64,000 nt of DNA from Anthracocystis setariae (GCA_928724745.1 CAKMXJ010000023.1:248001-312000), one strand, 5' to 3'; positions 19,944-30,901 are shown, counted from the stretch's first letter. The notes: generated by a model not told the origin, from the sequence alone. Made by a program: numbers and translations.

Positions 19944-22337
19944 TCAATAAGCCCTTGCATGTCCGCCGGACCCGCCGTACCCGCCGTACCCACTGTGCCC
20001 ACTCGAACTGTGGCCGCTGTACTGCTGCTGGTGGTACTGCTGCTGCTGCTGATACTGTTGCTGTTGGTACTGTTGCTGTTGGTACTGTTGCTGTTGGTAC
20101 TGCTGCTGTTGGTACTGCTGCTGCTGCTGATATTGCTCGCGGTGGTTCTGATATGGGTCTTGCAAGTATTGATTGTTTTGCTGATAGTAATGCTGCGTTT
20201 GTTGTGGTGTCGGCGAGTGCGTCACCTGGGGTTGCTGAGGATGGTACTGGTAAGCAGCTGGTGCATAATCGTACTCTGGCTGCAGATTGTGATACGATTG
20301 TGAGGGTTGCACCTGGTGTTCATGACTGACAGAGGTCATAGGACTCTCCCAGCCGCGAAGGCCTGGCGAGTTCTTGTACGCAAACGAGTGTTGGCTATCG
20401 TCTGCGAAATCCCTCTCGAGCAGCGGGTGATCGTCGTTACGCGGAGGAGCCTTGAGGATGGCACTGGCACGCGCTTTGCGAGCACTGCTCTTCTTGGACG
20501 CGCGGACGCAGCACCAGATGAAGAGGCCAAGCAAAGCAATCAGGAAGACACCACCACCAGCAGCGATGGCAATGATGGCGGTCATGCTCAAATGAAAGCC
20601 AGTAAGGAAACCCTTGGTGGCCTTGAAGGTAGGGGCCGCGTTGGCGCCGCCGGCGGTGCCGGTACCCGGAGCTTCTGCGGCGAGCTGATTACAGTTTTGT
20701 TCATTGACAGTTTCGCGGCCGAGGCGGAAAGTGCTAGCCACGACAACCTGGCTGTCTCGAACGGGAACCATGAAAGAACCATCAGCGCCGACAGCCATGG
20801 TCCACTGGGATGCGTTGACGGTAGTAGGCTGGCCGTTGCCGCTCTGTTCGTAACTGATTCCGTTCCACTGGATGTTGGAGGTGGAATCTGCGCCATCTGC
20901 ATACAGAACGGAAAGGTAGAGGGTCTTGCCAGCAAGGCCAGGCAAACTGAGGTAAAAGTTCTGCCAGCCGGGTTGTCCCTGTCCTGCATAGTAAGGCTGC
21001 GTGTTGATCATGGTGACAGAGGCGAGAGCATCGGAACGGTAGGTGGCAAACGCTGCAAGACGGTTGTCATACTGGCCGGGAACGTTGTTGAGCTGGATGG
21101 AGGCAACTCTGGAGTTGCAGCTGGCGCCGATGATCTGGGCCCAAGCAGCCCAGGCATAGTAAGTGGGACGAACGTGAGGAGGTTGATTGTTGAAGTTGTT
21201 GGTCTGCCAGGGAGCAGCGAACGAGAACTGAGTCATGTGCATCTGAACACTGGCAACCTGGATGCTGGCAGCGTAAAAGAAGAAGAAAAAGGTCCAGAGG
21301 GAATTTGCGAAGGTATCGCTGACGCCTTGAATACCGTTGGGGCCGATACTGCCCATCTCTCGGAGGTAGTAAGGCTTGCCAGTGACGATTGCTTGCTGTA
21401 CCTGGTTGTACCATTCATTGAATTGGCCAGTGGTGATTTGGAGCTGAAGCAAGCTGTCGATGGTCACGGTTCCACCCGATACGCCAACGTAAAAGTAGTA
21501 ATCGTGCTGGTTCCATCCGGCGACATAGATACCGTTCTGAGAGGCGACGCCAGTGTTGACGAGGTTCGAGATACGGAAGGGTTGTCCATAAGGTCTGGCG
21601 GCAGTGGTGGCAGTAGCCGCGACCTCGAAGAAGTTGGAACCGATTTGCAAGGGCTTTAGTACCTGGTCGTAGACCAACTGCGCGCGTTGGACCCACTGAC
21701 CACCGAAATCGAAGACGGTCCAGTTGCTTTCACGGTAGCCGAGCGTGATGTAGAGATCCGGTTCGTTGCCGATCTCGAGACTGGCGATTTTGACCGTGTT
21801 GGAGCTGTTGCCGACGTTTTGAAACAGAGCTTGTGCTTGCTCGACGATACGTTGAAGTGCGTCACTGCCGGTGTAGGCAAGGTTGAGACCGTAGGTGATG
21901 GGAGTGCCGGCAGGGAAGTTGTTGAAAGCCTTGAAGTAGTCTGGACCAAAGAAGTAGTAGTCGGTAGGTCTGGAGTAGCCTTGGCCGGTGGGATTTGGAT
22001 TGGTCTGAAACTGATAGCCATCCACGCTGGACGAATAGAGCATGGTGTCACCTGCATTGCCACCGACACGGATGTGTGGAGGAGCGCCGGTGTAGTTGGC
22101 TAGATTGGAGAGGAGATTGTAGGTGAGCTGGTTGGGTGTGGAGCTGGCGCCGGTGTAGATGAAAAGATCTGTTGGCTCGATACCGAAACCTGCATATGAA
22201 GGGTTGATGAGGACGGAAAGGGTACCTGCCTGGCTGGCATTGAGGGCAGGGGTGAGCTGGACTTGAGCCAGGGCGGTGGTTGCTAGTAAGAGCGACGAGG
22301 CGAGGGTGGCGGCAAGCGCCGAAGTGCAAGAGCGCAT
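19944..22337 (-). CDS. GH79-like glycoside hydrolase with C-terminal membrane anchor and Q/Y-rich tail
   Basis: 797 residues from the ATG at 22337, chosen because it begins a signal peptide (SALAATLASSLLLATTALAQ); the frame is open further upstream, but that part is low complexity. The catalytic region (about 25-530) resembles GH79 beta-glucuronidase/heparanase-like enzymes: LEIGNEPDLY holds the acid/base glutamate after asparagine, and YLREMGSIG is the probable nucleophile. It should cleave a sugar from a wall or host polysaccharide. After a Greek-key-like C-terminal domain comes one transmembrane segment (AIIAIAAGGGVFLIALLGLF, then a CCVRASKK stop-transfer). The cytosolic tail of about 150 residues ends in QQQQY repeats encoded by CAG/TAC-type triplets at about 20025-20140. 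A plasma-membrane-anchored glycosidase with a glutamine-rich cytosolic tail is unusual. No intron. Confidence 0.82.
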   Translation of the reverse strand: MRSCTSALAATLASSLLLATTALAQVQLTPALNASQAGTLSVLINPSYAGFGIEPTDLFIYTGASSTPNQLTYNLLSNLANYTGAPPHIRVGGNAGDTMLYSSSVDGYQFQTNPNPTGQGYSRPTDYYFFGPDYFKAFNNFPAGTPITYGLNLAYTGSDALQRIVEQAQALFQNVGNSSNTVKIASLEIGNEPDLYITLGYRESNWTVFDFGGQWVQRAQLVYDQVLKPLQIGSNFFEVAATATTAARPYGQPFRISNLVNTGVASQNGIYVAGWNQHDYYFYVGVSGGTVTIDSLLQLQITTGQFNEWYNQVQQAIVTGKPYYLREMGSIGPNGIQGVSDTFANSLWTFFFFFYAASIQVASVQMHMTQFSFAAPWQTNNFNNQPPHVRPTYYAWAAWAQIIGASCNSRVASIQLNNVPGQYDNRLAAFATYRSDALASVTMINTQPYYAGQGQPGWQNFYLSLPGLAGKTLYLSVLYADGADSTSNIQWNGISYEQSGNGQPTTVNASQWTMAVGADGSFMVPVRDSQVVVASTFRLGRETVNEQNCNQLAAEAPGTGTAGGANAAPTFKATKGFLTGFHLSMTAIIAIAAGGGVFLIALLGLFIWCCVRASKKSSARKARASAILKAPPRNDDHPLLERDFADDSQHSFAYKNSPGLRGWESPMTSVSHEHQVQPSQSYHNLQPEYDYAPAAYQYHPQQPQVTHSPTPQQTQHYYQQNNQYLQDPYQNHREQYQQQQQYQQQQYQQQQYQQQQYQQQQYQQQQQYHQQQYSGHSSSGHSGYGGYGGSGGHARAY

Positions 22338-23398
22338 GGCACCGGCTAAGCTAGCAAGGTTGAGCGAGCGAAGAAGAGAGAATCGAGCCCGAGACAGCGG
22401 TAAAGGTAGGAGAGAGTGTAGACACCAAAGGGGCGGCTGCAAACTAAATCGATGAAGCGACAGCGTCGAGAATGCTTGTGGCCATGTATTCGGGATGTGC
22501 GGTATAGAAAGAAAATGGAGCAATGGGAGCCAATCCTGGGAGCTAGTGGCAAGATGACGAGGAGATGATGAAATGGAAAAGAAACCGATGATGATGGTGG
22601 GTAGGGAGCAGAGAGCACCAAAAGAGAGTGGACGGAATGCGAGATCGTCGAGGGTACGAGAGGGTGTACGAGGATGGTGGCGTGAGGGAGCTCCGGAGGA
22701 TGTGATGGAGAAGACGATAGCGAGTTTAGGGTCGACGCGAAGGTGTTGGATCGCCAAGAGGTGAAGATGTAGAAGCAATGGAGATGGAGATGGAAAGGGA
22801 GATGGAGATGGAGATACTGAAGGTGAATCGAGGTCGGGAGGAGGAAGGAGGCGAGCGGCGTCGGCGGCAGGCAGCCAGACAGGGAGGATGACGGTGCTTG
22901 GTTGCTGCGGAGTAGTGGGATGAGGAAGAAGAGGAACAGGGGACGGGATTCGAGGATGTAGAGTTGGAAGCGTGACCAGGGCAGCGGCAGCAGCAGCAGC
23001 AGCGTAACGGTGACGGGAGCGATACAGACAGACCGAGACCGAGAGGCTCAGAAGCAGAAGCAAAAGCAGTCAGGTCGGTGGCTCCAAAGTCCGGGGAGCC
23101 AAGTAGAGGGGGCACGGGAGCTGAGACGCGCCGGAAGCCTTGTAGAGTCTGACAGCGAAAGGGTTTCTAGGTGAGGTCAAGGGACGGGACGGAGAGCAGA
23201 AAGACGTGCATGATGCAAGAAACAAGGTGCATCTGGTGGCCGAGGAAGACTCGCTGTGATGGGTACTGTAGTTGGCAAGCTCGCATCGAGGGATCGGTGA
23301 GGCGCATAAGGACAGGGTTCGTTGCAGGCGCATCAGCAAATCCGAGCGCAACAGCACGAGCACCAAGCACAAGCATCCGCAGCAGAACTAGTCTAGTA

Positions 23399-23423
23399 GC
23401 AGCAGCAGCAGCAGCAGCAGCAG
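23399..23423. repeat. (CAG)n trinucleotide microsatellite
   Basis: About eight perfect CAG/AGC units, intergenic and not inside a supported reading frame. Confidence 0.85.
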
Positions 23424-23909
23424 ATAACGTTGGTAACAGTAAGGTGACCGAGATGCACGAGCACTAACTACGATTCAGGCCGAAGGGAAAACTGTCCATC
23501 ATTACAGTCTATGTCTCTCTTGCTCGGCTCCTAGACCGACCAAGGCATTGCGGTGACAGAAATAAACGAGCCAAGAGTAGCGCACCTACGAAGCTTGCCG
23601 CTTCGGTATTACTCTCTGGTATTAATGAAAAATTCAATATTATAGGCTGTGCTATGATGATCGCCCGCCAAAAAGAGCCTGGAATGACCACTACCACTAA
23701 TGTGAACATGAAATCGAATGGTGATATCGAGCTCGCTGACGTAGCAAGCTCCTTGCTGTTCAGAGCCTTCTTGGGCGTTGGACTGTTCGTCATCGGGGCT
23801 GGTTGCGACACGCGGGCCAACGATGAGTGAGGAACATACGAATCGCCCCGTCGCGGGCGATTCAGGAAAAGCAAAGGTAAGCAAACTCAGAAGCGCACGC
23901 CCAGCTCAT

Positions 23910-23929
23910 AAAAAAAAAAAAAAAAAAAA
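23910..23929. repeat. A20 homopolymer
   Basis: Twenty A in a row, intergenic. Confidence 0.9.
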
Positions 23930-26537
23930 TCCGAGAACAGAAATGCGTCAAGCCGGATGGCGAGGGAAAGAGGCGTGAGGTGAGAAAGGAAAGAGCGGGA
24001 AGCGCGATATTATACAAAAAGCGTAGATGACTGTGCAGGTGCCGTGTATGAGCGCCACACGGCTGTCAATGAAGCCCGCCAAAACAATTAGGCCGAGGTG
24101 CAGATCAAAGATGGTAGCGATTGGCATGTTGGCACTGAGTTTGGATGCAGTTTTCGCACAGGAGGCGCAGAAGGTTCAAGCTGCAGGTGTGCCGTTGGGC
24201 CGAGTCGAATGTTTGAACCGGCAACGGGGACGCTGCAGCTTGAATCTTGGTTGTGACTTTGATTGGCATTGCAGCAGAGCCTTTTGAAATTTCCACGGCA
24301 ATCTCGACCCGGTCGTGTACTGTACAGTAGAGTCTCACTGCCTAATTAAGCAGGCCTTGCTAAAAAATGTCTCAAGCGTACAGCAACAGTGCACCAAAAG
24401 AAAAAAGGCACACAGAATCAGACGGCAGTATGACGACCTCCGAACTCCGATGGCGCCGGGCACATGCGATGGTCATCGATTCATGACGGCCCCAAAGATG
24501 AGAGGCAAAATAAAGTCAGGAATTTTTTTGAGAATCCGCAGTCGAGTGTAGCCTTGTCCAGACCAAGCTCGGAGCCGTCTGCAGGCACCCACACATACAC
24601 ATGCACTACTCTACTGTACTTTACCTCGTGATCACTTATTCCTCTTTTTCGCTGGTGTTTAAAATTTTCCCGCCGACTGCTTGCTTTCCAACGGACAGCT
24701 GGGCCATAGCCAGCACGTTGTTGCGCGTCACTTAACCCAAGCCCAGCAGACGCCAGCAGATCTCTCTGCTCCGTACTGTGTGCTGCTGTATTGGACAGTC
24801 AGTATCACTGTACCGCGTACCGTCGTCCACTTGCAGATAGATTGGCAAGGATTGCCTGCATATCAAAAAAAAAAGGCACAAGGCACGTGTGGCTTTGGTT
24901 AGAGTGCTGTGGCTCGGTGAACTGCACAGTTCCGACGCCGCACCTTCCCAAGCCTCGGACATGTTGATCTTGTTCAGAGCAGCGGCATCGACTCGTGAGA
25001 TTGCGCTCTGAAAAGGTGGGACGACCCTCGTCCTCATGTTTCAATCTTGTCTCCAATTCGTCTGTATCGAGCTGTACATGTAGCAAGCATTTCGGCTGAT
25101 ATGGAAAGGGATCTAGAAACAGTAACGGCTCTGTACTGCGCTGCACTGCACTGCACTTGCGTTCAATCGAGCCAGCAGACAGATGAGCCAACGAATCACG
25201 ATTCGCCTGACCCAATTTACGCGCGCCGCTTACATTGATAGGCCCTCTACAATCGGCACCACATTACAGTACCGTACTATATTATATACTCAACTCAACG
25301 GAACGGTTCAGTACTACTGCGTGATCCCAGCCAATCCAACTGAACGACGCCGTCTTGCTTTGCAGACATGCCGTAGCTCAACTTCAACCTTGGCGTCTCG
25401 TCTCCTTCAACAAACCACTCCCGATTGAGTCTTACAGTTGTACAGTACGGTACATTGATCGCACTTCAGCCCTGGTAAAAGCTTCGCCGCCGTGACAGCA
25501 GAGCCGGCTCTCACGAGTGCCTGCAATACAATTTTCTGTGCATGTCCCTTGCTATGGTACACTGAGATGTCGCTCCATCATCCTGACGCCCTGCCAACCT
25601 TACAGCGTCTCGTTCGCTTCGCCGTCGTGCTCTGATCCTCGTTGCATACCCACCCTGTGTCATAGATGCCTCGCTGAATTACAGTCATGTTTACATACAG
25701 TGCTGTACTTACGACTTTGGCTTGGCATCCTGCGTTGCTCATGGAAATACTGGGCTGCACCGTTCCGTGAAACATTACACTCAAATCGCCAGAGGCGACT
25801 GACTGCGTTTCATCTGACCCCAGCTGACATTACCACTCCACTGACATGAGCCAAGCCTTCCATCAGAGAAGCCTGTAGGCTGTTCTTGGCAAACACCATG
25901 CAGTCCCAAATGTTGCCTTGGCATCTCGATCCGCTGCTCGCCAAGACTTGAAGGACTTGACTGCTGCAACACTTCCATCGGGCCAAGCCTTTAGTGTCTC
26001 GGGACCGATCAAGGCTTGGCCCGCAGTCACTGCTCGATAAAGCCACCGCCCAAAGTTGCCGACTTCTTCGTTCGATCTCTGCTGTGCAAGCTTTGCACCC
26101 TTTGTGACACCTGCTCACCAAATTTCTTCGGATCATATGGATTTGCCATCTTTCCATTTCCGGCCAAATCAAGCAAAGAAGCGAGGAAGCTGGTCGCACG
26201 GATAACGTCTGTGAATCCTTCGAGACGAGACCTTGGCCACCAGCCACTTTGACGGCACACGTCCAACTTCATTCCGAACGTTGACCAGCTTCATAATCGA
26301 ATCAATCCTTTGCTGTCAGACTGTGCGAATGCCATGCTCAGGCCAAGTACAGTAGGTCGAGCGCCCCCGTGCAACTGCAGCGCATCTTCGATCCCCGAAC
26401 GCCAGAGTCAGAATCTGCGCCGCTCTTCTGTCCAGACTCGTGTCTCATTCATAAGATGAGAAGCACATTCTTCCCAGCCGAATCTCTCGAGAACTTTTGA
26501 GATGGTTTATATATACACTATTGGCTTCGCTGGGCAC

Positions 26538-26639
26538 GGCCGGTTGGCCCAATGGTAAGGCGTCTGACTACGAAGTCAGCTTGCTTAGCAAGCGCGCATG
26601 TTAATCAGGAGATTCTGGGTTCGAGCCCCAGGCTGGTCA
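26538..26639 (+). tRNA. tRNA-Arg(ACG) with 30-nt intron
   Basis: A full cloverleaf can be folded by hand. The acceptor 5' strand is 26538-26544, pairing with 26632-26638, with discriminator A at 26639. The D arm starts GCCC at 26547. The anticodon stem TCTGA (26563-26567) pairs with TCAGG (26605-26609). The anticodon ACG is at 26570-26572. The T arm CTGGG-TTCGAGC-CCCAG is at 26615-26631, with a good B box. An intron of about 30 nt (26574-26603) sits after position 37, the canonical site for nuclear tRNA introns. A34 would be read as inosine for CGU/CGC/CGA codons. A T-run after the gene (26640-26648) fits Pol III termination. Confidence 0.93.
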
Positions 26640-27662
26640 TTTCTTTTTTGGTAGTTTTCTTCTCTTGCTTCCTCGAGGTAGTAGCCGTAGGTTGACATCT
26701 GGCAACTTCGCTTGGACAATTCGAGTCAATTGACATATAGTAGAACACATCGTGCGTCGTTGAAGCCGATCTGTGAAGTTATCGAGCGAGTACAGTGGTT
26801 CCAAGCCGCAATGTCCTGCATGATGCGAGGTTTCAGATCCAACGGTGCGCACGACGGCCAAGCATTGGAGTTCGGAAGCTTCCTCAAACAGGCTTCGTTT
26901 GACAACAGCCGACTTCTGTGTCGAGCCCCATGCTCTTGTACTGTACTGATCCGCAGATCAGACCGCTTTGCTCTGCAGGGCCGCTTGATACCATTGCAGA
27001 TGGGCAGACACCAGTGATGAGTTACTAGCAATAAGGTTGTGGTAGGCACCAGATTCAGTTGATCTGCCGAATGGACTCGCTAGAAGATATTGAGCAGCGT
27101 CGTCGGATGAACGTCAATGCGGAGATCCGAGGTCCAAGAAAGTCAAGAGCGGCAAGTCAGAACGGCATTGCACATCGTTGCGAGCTGAGATGCGGTCTCG
27201 GCAACAATGATGCCGAAGGAGTTACAGAGAGGATCGTCGGGATCAGAAGCGAGCCAGACTTCATGCAATACACTGCCGTTGCCGCAACAGTAGCTCGCTG
27301 TCGATTCGATGCTGTTCTGCGAGGTGGTGATGATCCCGAGAGTCCCTCTGGAGCACAGGTCATGAAGAGTTCACTTGTTCAAGACTGGGCGGTCCATATG
27401 AATGCCGCTCGTCTACGTCAAACCACGCACGACTCCCCGGCTGTTGGTATCATCCAATTGTCTGAATGCATCTGTGCGTCCTACCTGGCCTAACTGTACA
27501 ACTTGCTTGGTCACCATGATCTGCAGCCATCATGCATACCGGCAGGGTATGTATTACACTATGAGTTAGAGAGATGCCCTCGAATGAAGAAATGCCGTGA
27601 TCGAAGCCAGGTTGGGAGCCCTCACTCAGAGGGCCGGAGCCATGTTGGGACCCAGCACCATA
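26640..27662. other. Intergenic region between tRNA-Arg and transposon island
   Basis: Contains a GTACTGTAC motif at 26938-26946. A 144-codon open frame (27059-27493) shows no domain, signal peptide or homology I recognise and is not called as a gene. Confidence 0.45.
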
Positions 27663-27957
27663 TTAGTTTAGCAAGGTTTTAGTCTTGCGCTGCATGGCTG
27701 GAGTGGATTCTTCTTGGATTCTTGAACAAATCCCAGCAGACTTGTCTTTTTACTGTGACATTTATCTCTTTATTTGGACAAGTTGACCTTACTGGCAAGG
27801 CGGTGGGCAACCAAGCTTGATATACATGAGTTGGGTGGTCTCCAGGTCTTCCTGGAGGCCCTACATCCCTTCTTCTTGCACAGTGGTGATCAGCCTGGAG
27901 GCTAGTCTGCACCCCACTGTACAAGACATGTCTTTTGCATGACTTCTGGTGGGTGAC
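27663..27957 (+). mobile_element. Harbinger-like DNA transposon terminal segment, copy H1 (left part)
   Basis: Begins TTAGTTTAGCAAGG, then TTTTAGTCTTGCGCTG, the terminal sequence also found in inverted orientation at 49405-49428 and in degenerate form at 30084. The segment continues into a conserved ~290-bp terminal region that contains ATATACATGAGTT. It is interrupted at 27957 by a solo LTR and resumes at 28938-29092. Association with Harbinger rests on the DDE transposase piece at 29452-30060 between two such ends. Confidence 0.65.
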
Positions 27958-28932
27958 TGTTAAGCGCCAAGGGTCTGGTAACCTCTTGACTGTGCAGCGC
28001 GGCGTGCGGTGAGTGAGGCTTGGGCTTGAGGGCGCATGGCGGGAGTGGTGGCCATGAGAGTCACCGAGCACAATCCTGAGGTTAACGGTTCTACCGTTGG
28101 GTCTGCTATTCACTATTACTCTAGGTAACTAAGAATACAATTGACAAGCGGACAACTGTTAAGCGCCAAGGGTCTGACAACCTCCTGACTGTGCGGCGTG
28201 GCACGCGGTGCGCGAGGCTTGGGCTTGAGAGCGCGTGGCGGGAGTGGTGGCCACGAGAGTCACCGAGCACGATCCTGAGGTTAACGGTTCTACCGTTGGG
28301 TCTGATATTCGCTATTACTCAAGGTAACTAAGAATACAATCGACGATGGACTACAGGAGGACGGCGCGCGGCTTCCCCCTTATAAGGCATCATGCGTGCC
28401 ACGCGGCGCGCGCCCCCTCCTGGGACGCGTGGGCCGCGCGCGACCTCAACTCGCGACACCTGGGGTGGACCCCTGTGTCGAGCACTACACGGCGCGCTCC
28501 CGTCTTTGGGGGCGACGCGCGGCGCGCCCCTCCATTCACAGAAACGTCCCGCGCGGCGCGCTCCTAATGGCCTATGCTGCGCGGCCCGCTCACTCTCCTA
28601 CACGGCCTTTGGCCAGTGTTCCGGTGGCGCACTGGCTGGGAACATCTGTCCAGTTGTAACAACAACAGGGAGGTGGCGCGCGGCTTCCACCTTATAAGGC
28701 ATCACGTGTGCCACACGGCGTGCGCCTCCTCCAGGAGCATAGGCTGCGTGCAATCTCAACTTACAACATGAACCCCAGTGTCAAGCAACGCGCGGCACGC
28801 CCCTCCCTTCACAGCGTACCGCGCCGTGCGCCCCTAATGGCCTAACGCTGCGCAGCGCGCCCACTCCCCTGCGCGGCCGTTGGGCAGTGTTCCGATGGCG
28901 CGCTGGCTGGGAACCTCTGTCCAACCGTAACA
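27958..28932 (-). mobile_element. Older solo LTR of family A, itself interrupted (TSD GTGAC)
   Basis: 27958-28156 plus 28667-28932 together form one A-family LTR in reverse orientation (starts TGTTAAGCGCC, ends CGTAACA). It is flanked by GTGAC at 27953-27957 and 28933-28937, a perfect 5-bp target duplication. It is more diverged than the copy nested in it. No internal retroelement sequence remains, so it arose by LTR-LTR recombination. Confidence 0.92.
28157..28661 (-). mobile_element. Younger solo LTR of family A nested in the older one (TSD ACAAC)
   Basis: 505 bp, reverse orientation, close to the 506-bp LTRs of element A (TTATAA box and GTCGATTGTA start of R both recognisable). It is flanked by ACAAC at 28152-28156 and 28662-28666. 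The surrounding sequence joins smoothly into the older LTR once this insert and one ACAAC are removed. Confidence 0.93.
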
Positions 28933-28937
28933 GTGAC

Positions 28938-29092
28938 CTACATCCTTCTGGAAGTTTCCTGAGTCTGCTTGCTCTGATAGGTTGAGCAGATCTTTGTATC
29001 TCTTGGAATTTGAGCCTCAAGATCTGATTGGAGTCTCCCGCTACTCCACTGGAGATACTGTAGTTCTTCTGCAGTGAGTTGGGGACTCCTGG
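28938..29092 (+). mobile_element. Harbinger-like transposon H1, continuation after solo LTRs
   Basis: Matches the inner part of the terminal region seen at 48990-49150 (reverse) and 30370-30520: shared words include GGAAGTTTCCTGAGTCTGC, GATAGGTTGAGC and TGAGTTGGGGACTCC. It ends abruptly at the B-family solo LTR. Confidence 0.65.
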
Positions 29093-29451
29093 TGTTATGA
29101 CTGGGATTATCGGGAGAAGTGGTAATGGGTTTTGGCATTTAAGTGGTCGGGAGGAGCCCCCCCAATTGGACCCCAAATTGGGGAATGGGGTAGGCTGCGG
29201 CATCTCCTGGGGGGTATCTGGGAGACCACATATTCTCACGACCCAACCCCAACACACTCACAACAGGACGTCAATTGTATTTTAGCTTACTCACTCTAGT
29301 AGGTGGAGATATCAGACCTTCTCCCGCTCTCCCGCTCTCCTGTTCCGCTATCTTGGCAACGATCCCGGGAGCAACACCCGGTACCACGCCCCTGGCCTTG
29401 ATACAGACGCACAGCCATGTTCCGAGGTTCTAAGACCCCAGGAGCATAACA
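29093..29451 (+). mobile_element. Solo LTR of family B without matching target duplication
   Basis: 359 bp, exactly the length of element B LTRs, starting TGTTATGACTGGG and ending GAGCATAACA, in sense orientation on the plus strand. The flanks (CCTGG before, GTATG after) are not a duplication. The left flank is Harbinger terminal sequence and the right flank is the interior of a Harbinger transposase, so sequence was lost here, probably by recombination between two B-family copies. Confidence 0.88.
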
Positions 29452-30060
29452 GTATGGTGGTGAGATGAACAGTAGGCCATCCGGTGCAGCCACAAACTGA
29501 TACTTCAGACCATGACACCGCTTGTGTCCACTGTATGAATCCTCTTGGTTGATCAATGGCATTGCTATTGGACAAACTGTGCCATCCACTGCGCCCCAGA
29601 AGTTTGGCACACGTGTCTTGCATTCAATTTCCGCTGCATACTTGTCTAGTTGCTGAGGGCGTAGGAGGAGGTGCTTTTGGCTGGTGGCACCAAGGAGCTG
29701 ACCCCACAATTGATATATTGTGTGGCTCATATTGTGAATGTTCCAGCTACTTTGAATGTGCAACCAACCAAACAGACCTTCCAGATCCCTCAGACAATAG
29801 CCTTGCAACCATGCCAACAACATCAAGAAGCCTGTCTTGCTATCAATCACATCCCAATTGTATGTTCTCACGGGCTCAGGAAGTAACAACGCAAAGTGTA
29901 AAGCATTGAAATCTTGTATCGAGAGCCTGAGCAAAAGAGTGCTTTTTGTTGTTGGGGTTGTTTCAGGCCAATTTTGGACGCCTTCGAGGTGATCAGGGGG
30001 TAGGTGGATATGCAGGTTTATGCATCGGAGCTTGTCTGAGTTGGAAAGTTTTTCATCCAA
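29452..30060 (-). pseudogene. Harbinger/DDE_Tnp_4-type transposase, C-terminus removed by solo LTR
   Basis: The minus-strand frame from about 30060 encodes some 200 residues of a DDE superfamily endonuclease. Typical motifs are GAVDGTVCPIAMP (first catalytic aspartate region), SGHKRCHGLKYQFVAAPDG and FISPPY, in the order found in PIF/Harbinger transposases. The reading frame then runs straight into the LTR at 29451, so the distal catalytic residues are missing and the chimeric tail (CYAPGVLEP onward) is LTR-derived. The start is uncertain because the helix-turn-helix part common in active copies is short or absent. The piece sits between two copies of the same terminal region (27663 and 30084) and probably belonged to the element whose ends they are. 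Inactive as it stands. Confidence 0.75.
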
Positions 30061-30083
30061 GCACCACCACCACCTGATCAGTA

Positions 30084-30562
30084 TTAAATAGCGAGTTTCG
30101 GTTTTCCGCTTAGTGGCTGGAGTGGATCCCTCCCAGTGAATCCCGGCAGACTTGTTGTTCTTGTGTGAGATCTATTCCTCTCTTTGGACAAGTTGACCTT
30201 ACCAGCAGAGGCGGTGGGCAACTAAGCTTATATACATGAATAGGGTGGTCCCCAGGCCTCCCTGGAGACCCTACATTCCTTCTTCTTGTACAGTGGTGAT
30301 CTGCCTGGAGGCTAGCCTGCATCCCACTGTGCAAGTCATGTCTTTGTGTGACTCCCAGTAGGCAACCTTTGCCCTTTCAGGAGTTCCCTGATTCAGCTTG
30401 CCTGATAGGCTGAGCTTGCCTTTGTATCTCTTGACTTAAACCCCAAGATCTGATTGGAGGTCCTTGTTACTCACTGGATATGCCCTAGTTCTCCCGTAGT
30501 AAGTTGGGGACTCCCGGTAGTCCAATGGTCATCTGTTGACTTCATTGGCTGCATTGGTTATC
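30084..30562 (+). mobile_element. Harbinger-like terminal segment, copy H2, target of element B
   Basis: A second, degenerate copy of the terminal region in the same orientation as H1, with TATATACATGAAT, the CCTACATTCCTTCTTCTTG block and GTTGGGGACTCCCGGTAGTCC. Element B inserted at its inner end; the target TTATC is at 30558-30562 and again at 47394-47398. Confidence 0.65.
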
Positions 30563-30901
30563 TGTTATGCTCCTGGGGTCTTAGAACCTCGGAACGTGGC
30601 GGTGCGTCTGTGTCGAGGCCAGGGGCGTGGTACCGGGTGTTGCTCCCGGGATCGTTGCCAAGCTAGCGGAGCGGGTGAGCGGGAGATCGGGAGAAGGTCT
30701 GATATTTCCACCTACTAGAGTGAGTAAGCTAAAATACAATCGACGTCTTAACGTGAGCGTGGTGGAATCAGGACGTGGGATTATGTGGTCTCCCGGATAC
30801 CCCCCGGGAGATGCCGCAGTCTGCCCCGATCACCGATCCGGGGCTATATCGGGGGGAACTACCCCCGCCCATGTTAATACTAAGACCGAACACTAACTCT
30901 C
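30563..30901 (-). repeat. Element B 3' LTR, larger part (rest at 39527-39546)
   Basis: The first 339 plus-strand bases of the 359-bp LTR. The remaining 20 bases lie beyond element A at 39527-39546, after the duplicated CTCTC (39522-39526). Confidence 0.95.

Larger units (their letters stand above)
22338..26537. other. Intergenic region of about 4.2 kb upstream of GH79-like gene
   Basis: Holds a purine-rich leader (22560-22830), (CAG)n at 23399-23423, an A20 run at 23910-23929, and GTACAGTAC-type motifs at 24318, 24612, 25265, 25440. Minus-strand frames near 25860-26270 stay open in pieces (including MANPYDPKKFGEQ at about 26145) without a coherent gene; a decayed gene is possible but not supported. 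No other RNA gene recognised. Confidence 0.5.

Noticed and set aside
22338..23063. Extending the GH79-like protein upstream by 242 codons
   Set aside because: The extra part is low complexity, and the ATG at 22337 starts a clear signal peptide.
25810..26272. Possible minus-strand gene with MANPYDPKKFGEQ
   Set aside because: Only short disconnected frames; no splice model, domain or known homologue could be supported.
27059..27493. 144-codon frame between tRNA and transposon island
   Set aside because: No domain, no signal peptide, and a start codon that is not ATG in good context.
28346..28697. Open frames inside the A-family LTRs (also at 30893-31218 and 38722-39332)
   Set aside because: They recur in every LTR copy, are GC-driven, and lie in non-coding U3/R sequence.
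29088..29456. Target duplication around the B-family solo LTR
   Set aside because: CCTGG and GTATG do not match, even allowing one mismatch shift.
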